A DNA stretch of 64,000 nt from Haematomicrobium sanguinis DSM 21259 (GTDB taxonomy: Bacteria > Actinomycetota > Actinomycetes > Actinomycetales > Micrococcaceae): the NCBI RefSeq assembly GCF_000688395.1, contig NZ_JIAG01000001.1, forward strand, positions 248,001 through 312,000, given 5' to 3'. A program made the translations under genes and the position numbers. The notes below the pieces were generated by a model. That model worked only from the letters and a program-made list of their open reading frames with translations. It ran no database searches and had not been told where the DNA came from. Numbering within the stretch: position 1 is the stretch's first letter; each line of letters opens with the position of its first letter. Of the stretch, positions 59,448 through 64,000 are shown piece by piece.

Positions 59448-60579
59448 CGTTGGAAATATCCTCCAAGATGCCGGTCTCACCGTTTTCAGTAGACACGAGG
59501 AAACTGGTTCCGCGGTCTTCCAGCGCCAGAATCCACATTCCGGGCTCCAGGGCGGCCACCCGCGTCCCGCTTCCGGGCTCAACGATGTGGCGTGTCTCCG
59601 GTACCGCAAACCAGAACGCGGTCTGTCCATCTTGTGGGGCTTCTTGCGCCGTCTCTTCGGTCTCCGGACGGGCCGGTTCCCCCTCCCGCGGCGCCGAGCC
59701 CGCACTCTCACGGGCCGAATCCTGCGGAGCCGATCCGGCAAAAGACCGTTGTTCCGTGGGCGTTTGCTCCGCCCCGCCCGGGGCACCCAAACGGTCTCCT
59801 TGAGCCGCCGAGTCACTCGAGTTCACAGCGCTACCGCTCCCAGCGTTACCGCCCCCGGAACTGGCAGCCCCAGCGGCCGCAACCCCCGTGTTACCGACCC
59901 CACCCGGGCCGGTCTTCCCCGACGCAGTATGCGGCTCTCCTGCACCACGGCCCCAGGACAGCGTGGTAGACGCTTTGGACGCTCCTGAATCCGCCGCTCG
60001 CGGAGCAACCCCGGGTCGAGCCAGGAAACTCGGCTCCTCGCTAACCCCCGCGGCTCCAGTCCCGGCACTGCGCTCGGTATTCGGCTCGGCACCCAGCCCG
60101 GCACCCGCCTCCGCCCCGCGCGCAAACTCGTCCTTGAACGGCGCGAGGAACGGCGCAACGGCCGCAAAAAACAGGTACCCGAGCGCCCCGATCAGCGCGA
60201 AAACAAACCCGCCCACAACGCCGCTCGGCAAAAACTGCGCGTACGGCAGCACTTCAAAAAGCGTCACCGGGATGACGAAGACCCCTGCCACAATCGACGA
60301 CACCATCGCCACCTGATTGAGGCTCAGCCCCAGAAGCCGCCATTCCTTGCGTGTGAACGCACGCACGCCGAGCATCACGAGCACATACAGCGGTATCAAC
60401 AGCAAAAACAGCCACCCAAACGGCGTCCACACAAATGCCGGCGACGCGGCCGTCACCAAAATGCCGATCAGCATGACAAAAACCGACAACGCGGTAAACA
60501 GTTCCCGCTGATGAAATTTGGCAATAACCCCGTTCGCCGTGTTGGCCACGCCAGCACTCGAATTTCCCTGACTGCTCAT
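59434..60579 (-). CDS. membrane protein with Ala/Gly/Ser-rich linker
   Basis: 381 residues. Four helices between about 25 and 140, then a ~170-residue low-complexity Ala/Gly/Ser/Glu region, then a small C-terminal globular domain ([40 protein letters not shown]). No family recognised. ATG 60579 has GGAGGAAG 1-2 nt upstream; it overlaps the nth start by 14 bp, so it is the first gene of an operon with nth and probably the NUDIX gene. Confidence 0.78.
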   Translation of the reverse strand: MSSQGNSSAGVANTANGVIAKFHQRELFTALSVFVMLIGILVTAASPAFVWTPFGWLFLLLIPLYVLVMLGVRAFTRKEWRLLGLSLNQVAMVSSIVAGVFVIPVTLFEVLPYAQFLPSGVVGGFVFALIGALGYLFFAAVAPFLAPFKDEFARGAEAGAGLGAEPNTERSAGTGAAGVSEEPSFLARPGVAPRAADSGASKASTTLSWGRGAGEPHTASGKTGPGGVGNTGVAAAGAASSGGGNAGSGSAVNSSDSAAQGDRLGAPGGAEQTPTEQRSFAGSAPQDSARESAGSAPREGEPARPETEETAQEAPQDGQTAFWFAVPETRHIVEPGSGTRVAALEPGMWILALEDRGTSFLVSTENGETGILEDISNVERA

Positions 60580-60702
60580 ACTTCCTCCCACGCCGCTACT
60601 CTTTCCTCACACCCTAGCCGCTCGCGCTGACATTGGGCACCGGCCGCCCTCGCTCCCGTTCCTAAGCAAGGACCTGGCACGGTACTTTCCGCTCGCAACA
60701 TG

Positions 60703-60724
60703 AAGTACGACGACGCCCCTCACC
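60703..60724 (+). repeat. dispersed 22-bp element copy (intergenic, degenerate)
   Basis: AAGTACGACGACG (one change in the core), then CCC and CTCACC. Noncoding, between divergent genes. Confidence 0.5.
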
Positions 60725-60825
60725 TTCACCCCGCAGCGCACCCAAGCGCGGGGTGCTTGGTCAACCCACGGGCGGCACGAGCACCGCCCGCTAGTCGCAC
60801 AAACACGCACACTAGTCCCGCACGC

Positions 60826-60841
60826 TGTGACACAGCGCACA
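60826..60841. promoter_or_regulatory. CRP/GlxR-like site upstream of acs
   Basis: TGTGACACAGCGCACA has TGTGA-N6-(G)CACA, close to the TGTGA-N6-TCACA dyad of CRP-family regulators. acs genes are common targets of such regulators. About 80 bp before the acs ATG. Confidence 0.4.
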
Positions 60842-60920
60842 AACTGAACCCCGAAAGTACTAGGCTGAATTGCGGAAAGAGTGACCGCGTGCCACAGCAA
60901 AAACGTGACAAAGGAATCTG

Positions 60921-62897
60921 ATGACTGAGCAGAACACCCAAACCGGATCCCAAGCCTCCGGCGATGCCTTTGAAAACCTGTTGAAAGAGAACCGCCAGTT
61001 CCCGCCCAGCGAGGAATTCGCCGCCAACGCGGTCGCCCAGCCGGAGATTTATGAGCGTGCCAGCGCCGACCCGCTCGCCTTTTGGGCCGACCAAGCCCGA
61101 AACCTCCTGACCTGGGACAAGGACTTCACCGACACTCTTGACTGGAGCGACGCCCCCTTCGCGAAGTGGTTTGTCGGCGGTGAGCTGAACGCCAGCTATA
61201 ACGCTCTGGACGGTCACGTTGAGGAGGGCAATGGCGACCGTGTGGCCATTTATTTTGAAGGCGAACCCGGGGACAGCCGCGCCATTACCTATGCCGAGCT
61301 CACCGAAGCGGTGAAGAAGGCGGCCAACGCCTTTGAAAGTTTGGGCGTCCAAAAGGGCGACCGCGTCGCGGTGTACTTGCCGATGATCCCGGAAGCGGCC
61401 ATCACCATGTTGGCTTGCGCCCGCATTGGCGCCGTGCACTCCGTGGTCTTTGGCGGCTTTTCCGCAGACGCGCTCCGCAGCCGCATCGATGACGCCGAAG
61501 CGAAACTCGTGGTCACTGCGGATGGCACCTATCGCCGCGGCAAGCCGAGCGCACTCAAACCCGCGGTGGACCAGGCCCTCGAGAAGCCGGGCCACACGGT
61601 GGAAAACGTTGTTGTGGTCAAGCGCAACGGTGAAGACGTTCAGTGGAATGAGATTGACACGTGGTGGGATGACCTCATGGCCGAGGCGAGCCCGGAGCAC
61701 ACCGCCCAAGCCCATGACGCCGAGCATCCGCTGTACATTCTCTATACCTCGGGCACCACCGGCAAACCCAAGGGCATACTGCACACCACCGGCGGCTACC
61801 TCACTCAGTGCGCTTTCACGCATCTGAACACCTTTGACCTCAAACCGGAAACCGATGTGTTCTGGTGCACCGCGGACGTCGGGTGGGTCACCGGACACAG
61901 CTATGTTGTCTACGGCCCGCTCGTCAACGGCGCCACCCAGGTCATGTATGAGGGCACCCCCGATACTCCGCACCAGGGCCGCTGGTGGGAGATCGTGGAG
62001 AAGTACAAGGTCTCGCTCCTGTACACCGCTCCCACCGCGATCCGCACTTTCATGAAGTGGGGCCGTGACATCCCGCAAAAGTACGATCTCTCCTCCTTGC
62101 GCCTGCTCGGTTCGGTCGGCGAGCCCATTAACCCTGAGGCGTGGATGTGGTACCGCGAGATCATTGGCGCGGGTATCACACCGATCGTCGACACCTGGTG
62201 GCAAACCGAGACCGGCGCCCAAATGATCACTCCGCTGCCTGGCATCACCGCAGCCAAACCCGGATCGGCGCAGGTGCCGTTGCCCGGAATCGCGGTGGAT
62301 GTCGTGGATGAGATGGGCACGCCCGTTCCCAACGGTCACGGCGGTTTCCTGGTGGTCAAGGAGCCATGGCCGTCCATGTTGCGCGGCATCTGGGGCGACC
62401 CCGAACGCTTTAAAGAGACGTACTGGTCGCGCTTTGACGGCATGTACTTTGCCGGCGACGGCGCAAAAAAGGACGAGGACGGCGACATCTGGCTCCTGGG
62501 CCGGGTCGATGACGTCATGAATGTCTCCGGTCACCGCTTGTCCACCACCGAAATCGAATCGGCGCTGGTCAGCCATGACTCGGTGGCAGAAGCCGCCGTC
62601 GTCGGTGCGAGCGATGACACGACCGGCGAAGCCGTCGTCGCGTTCGTGATCCTGCGCGGCTCGGCCAAGGATGACGATGACATCGTCACCACCTTGCGTA
62701 ACCACGTGGCGAAGGAGATCGGCCCGATCGCTAAACCCAAGCACGTCCTGGTAGTTCCCGAGCTTCCTAAGACCCGCTCCGGCAAGATCATGCGGCGCCT
62801 GCTCAAGGACGTCGCCGAGGGCCGCGAGGTTGGCGATGCGACGACCCTCGCCGACCCGAGCATCATGCAGGAGATCGCCGAATCCATGCGCAAGTAA
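60921..62897 (+). CDS. acs: acetyl-CoA synthetase
   Basis: 658-residue AMP-forming enzyme activating acetate. Motifs: [18 protein letters not shown], the [11 protein letters not shown] block, and catalytic Lys622 (SGKIMRRLL), the site acetylated in other species. AcuC, encoded in the same window, is a plausible deacetylase. AAAGGAAT lies 5-6 nt before the ATG. Confidence 0.95.
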   Translation: MTEQNTQTGSQASGDAFENLLKENRQFPPSEEFAANAVAQPEIYERASADPLAFWADQARNLLTWDKDFTDTLDWSDAPFAKWFVGGELNASYNALDGHVEEGNGDRVAIYFEGEPGDSRAITYAELTEAVKKAANAFESLGVQKGDRVAVYLPMIPEAAITMLACARIGAVHSVVFGGFSADALRSRIDDAEAKLVVTADGTYRRGKPSALKPAVDQALEKPGHTVENVVVVKRNGEDVQWNEIDTWWDDLMAEASPEHTAQAHDAEHPLYILYTSGTTGKPKGILHTTGGYLTQCAFTHLNTFDLKPETDVFWCTADVGWVTGHSYVVYGPLVNGATQVMYEGTPDTPHQGRWWEIVEKYKVSLLYTAPTAIRTFMKWGRDIPQKYDLSSLRLLGSVGEPINPEAWMWYREIIGAGITPIVDTWWQTETGAQMITPLPGITAAKPGSAQVPLPGIAVDVVDEMGTPVPNGHGGFLVVKEPWPSMLRGIWGDPERFKETYWSRFDGMYFAGDGAKKDEDGDIWLLGRVDDVMNVSGHRLSTTEIESALVSHDSVAEAAVVGASDDTTGEAVVAFVILRGSAKDDDDIVTTLRNHVAKEIGPIAKPKHVLVVPELPKTRSGKIMRRLLKDVAEGREVGDATTLADPSIMQEIAESMRK

Positions 62898-62967
62898 CTC
62901 ACCGAAAGCAACACCCATCACGTCATCAAGGCTGGGGTTGGGCGCCGTTGTGAGTGAGAATAGGAAT

Positions 62968-63432
62968 ATGAACGCACCCGCAGAGGGATCACGCACCCTG
63001 CTCATTCTCAACGGCCCCAACCTCAATCTGTTAGGTACTCGGGAACCGGAAGTCTATGGCGAGGCGACGCTAGAGGACGCGATCGAGTTGGCCTCGGCCG
63101 CCGCCGAGCGGGCGGGGTGGACTATCGAGAGCTTCCAGTCCAACTCCGAAGGCGCGCTGATCGATCGCATTCACGCTGCGCGGGGCAACGCCGCCGGTAT
63201 CGTCGCGAACCTCGGCGCGTACTCGCACACCTCGCTCGCCATTGCCGATGCCCTCGCCGCGGTGAACATCCCGGTGGTGGAGGTGCACGTCTCCAACGTC
63301 TTCGCTCGCGAAGGCTTCCGCCACCACTCCTACATTTCGGCGCTTGCCCGGACCGTCATCGTCGGCGCGGGCATCGACGGCTACCGCCTCGCGACCGAAC
63401 ACCTCACCCGCTCCCTCCCCTCGACTGTGTAG
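62968..63432 (+). CDS. aroQ: type II 3-dehydroquinate dehydratase
   Basis: 154 residues, shikimate pathway. Diagnostic LILNGPNLNLLGTREPEVYG (catalytic Tyr), ESFQSNSEGALIDRIH, LGAYSHTSLAIADAL and VEVHVSNVFAREGFRHHSY. TAGGAAT precedes the ATG. The stop codon lies inside the left arm of the palindrome 63418-63488. Confidence 0.94.
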   Translation: MNAPAEGSRTLLILNGPNLNLLGTREPEVYGEATLEDAIELASAAAERAGWTIESFQSNSEGALIDRIHAARGNAAGIVANLGAYSHTSLAIADALAAVNIPVVEVHVSNVFAREGFRHHSYISALARTVIVGAGIDGYRLATEHLTRSLPSTV

Positions 63433-63488
63433 CAGTTAATGCCCATCCCAGCGCGTAACATGGGCATTAACTGCTACACAGTCGAGGG
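63418..63488. repeat. long inverted repeat overlapping the aroQ stop
   Basis: 29-bp perfect arms 63418-63446 and 63460-63488 (arm contains ACTGTGTAGCAGTTAATG), 13-nt loop. The left arm includes the last aroQ codons and stop; the right arm ends 9 bp before the convergent protease stop. So coding sequence is copied as its reverse complement outside the gene. Confidence 0.9.
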
Positions 63489-63496
63489 AGGCGGGG

Positions 63497-64000
63497 CTAC
63501 TTGACGGTGCAGACCCCGGTTTGCACCTGCTCGTTCATCCCGGGCGCACCGGCCGCCACCGGTTCGAGGATGCTCTGCGACAAGGCATAGCCCACCGGCT
63601 CGCTCTGCACGGCCTTCGCAAATATCACCCCGGCCACTCGACCTTGCGCGTCCAACAACGGCCCCCCGGAATTCCCCTGCTGCACATTCGCCGCCAGGGT
63701 ATAGACATTGCGCAGGCTCGGTTCGGCCCCGTAAATGTTCGCGACCGCTACATCGGAGCGCGAAATGACCTTGCTCGGCTGAATCTGATACGGCCCGCCC
63801 GCCGGGTACCCGCCAAACGCTCCGGTGCTCCCGGGATCCTGCCCCGGCGCCAACGGAATCGGCGCGAGCCCGAGCCCCTCCACCGCTATGACCGCGATAT
63901 CGTTCGCCGGATCAAAATAGACCACGCGCCCGGCCCGCGAAGACTGTCCCGGAATATCCACCACCGGCTCGCTCACACCGGCAATCACGTGCGCATTGGT
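63497..64000 (-). CDS. MarP-like periplasmic serine protease, C-terminal part
   Basis: 168 codons visible; the N-terminus (membrane helices) lies outside the window. Chymotrypsin-like triad: TNAHVIAG (His), DPANDIAVI (Asp), QQGNSGGPLL (Ser). The C-terminus ends in a Cys-containing VCTVK. Matches MarP-type acid-resistance proteases, whose mycobacterial gene sits beside the NUDIX and nth genes, as here. Confidence 0.85.
   Translation of the reverse strand, partial: TNAHVIAGVSEPVVDIPGQSSRAGRVVYFDPANDIAVIAVEGLGLAPIPLAPGQDPGSTGAFGGYPAGGPYQIQPSKVISRSDVAVANIYGAEPSLRNVYTLAANVQQGNSGGPLLDAQGRVAGVIFAKAVQSEPVGYALSQSILEPVAAGAPGMNEQVQTGVCTVK

Larger units (their letters stand above)
60580..60920. other. 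341-bp divergent intergenic region upstream of acs
   Basis: No gene seen. Contains a dispersed-element copy (60703-60724), a GGGCGG/CCGCCC hairpin near 60768-60790, repeated CTAGT/CTAGTC motifs and a CRP-like site (60826-60841) before acs. Confidence 0.6.

Noticed and set aside
60726-63026. 766-codon open frame opposite acs.
   Set aside because: Antisense to a certain gene, no start signal or motif; GC-rich codon shadow.

Overview
The window comes from a high-GC Gram-positive bacterium (Actinomycetota), most likely a Micrococcales-type genome. This is inferred from several conserved loci. One is a 32-residue bS22/AURKAIP1-type ribosomal peptide beside a BldC-like helix-turn-helix gene. Others are a grx-rex pair, System II cytochrome c maturation beside menaquinone genes, the actinobacterial ssd-tadABC-DUF4244-TadE pilus locus beside a DUF1998 helicase, and an nth/NUDIX/MarP/acs neighbourhood. 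About sixteen genes appear to start leaderless: a -10 hexamer lies 6-7 nt before the ATG/GTG. No rRNA, tRNA or CRISPR array was seen.

Layout. 1-3.1 kb: end of an amino-acid ABC transporter, then bioB diverging from a small membrane protein and a BioQ-type TetR gene, with a perfect 17-bp operator at the bioB start. 3.1-6.5 kb: menD and menC, separated by a HipB-like gene and a truncated HipA remnant. 6.5-14.7 kb: PAP2 phosphatase, MFS and MBL genes, oligopeptidase B and a sortase-anchored serine protease. 15.2-19.1 kb: menB, menE, menA and two small membrane genes. 19.2-20.4 kb: a DUF559 (Vsr-like) nuclease-like gene flanked by two copies of a 60-bp palindrome. 20.5-24.6 kb: resA-ccdA-resB-ccsB. 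24.7-31.8 kb: phosphatase, yceI, rex, grx, HAD, bS22, and an LldR-like regulator diverging from lldD. 31.9-38.8 kb: ArsR, AcuC, TrkH/TrkA, ProC, TIM-barrel protein, Ppx. 38.9-50.3 kb: topA, a regulator/exporter pair, methyltransferase, TrhO, GNAT, helicase. 50.4-55.7 kb: tad pilus locus. 55.9-64 kb: family A polymerase, NUDIX, nth, acs, aroQ and a partial MarP-like protease.

Systems. MenD/C/B/E/A make menaquinone. CcsB/ResB/CcdA/ResA attach haem to exported cytochromes. LldD feeds electrons to the quinone pool, and Rex senses NADH.

Three layers of structure are not explained by the genes. (1) A shared bipartite promoter motif, CTCCTACACAG-N17/28-GTTATCC, precedes ssd-tadABC, the Flp-like pilin and the DUF559 gene, suggesting one regulon, possibly for DNA uptake. 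(2) A dispersed element of about 22 bp (AAGNACGACGGCG-N3-4-CYCRCC) occurs in intergenic DNA and in frame inside BioB, BioQ, MenB, CcsB and a polymerase, where it usually encodes (N/H)DG followed closely by SP. (3) Long near-perfect palindromes sit mostly between convergent genes, including a 60-bp family.
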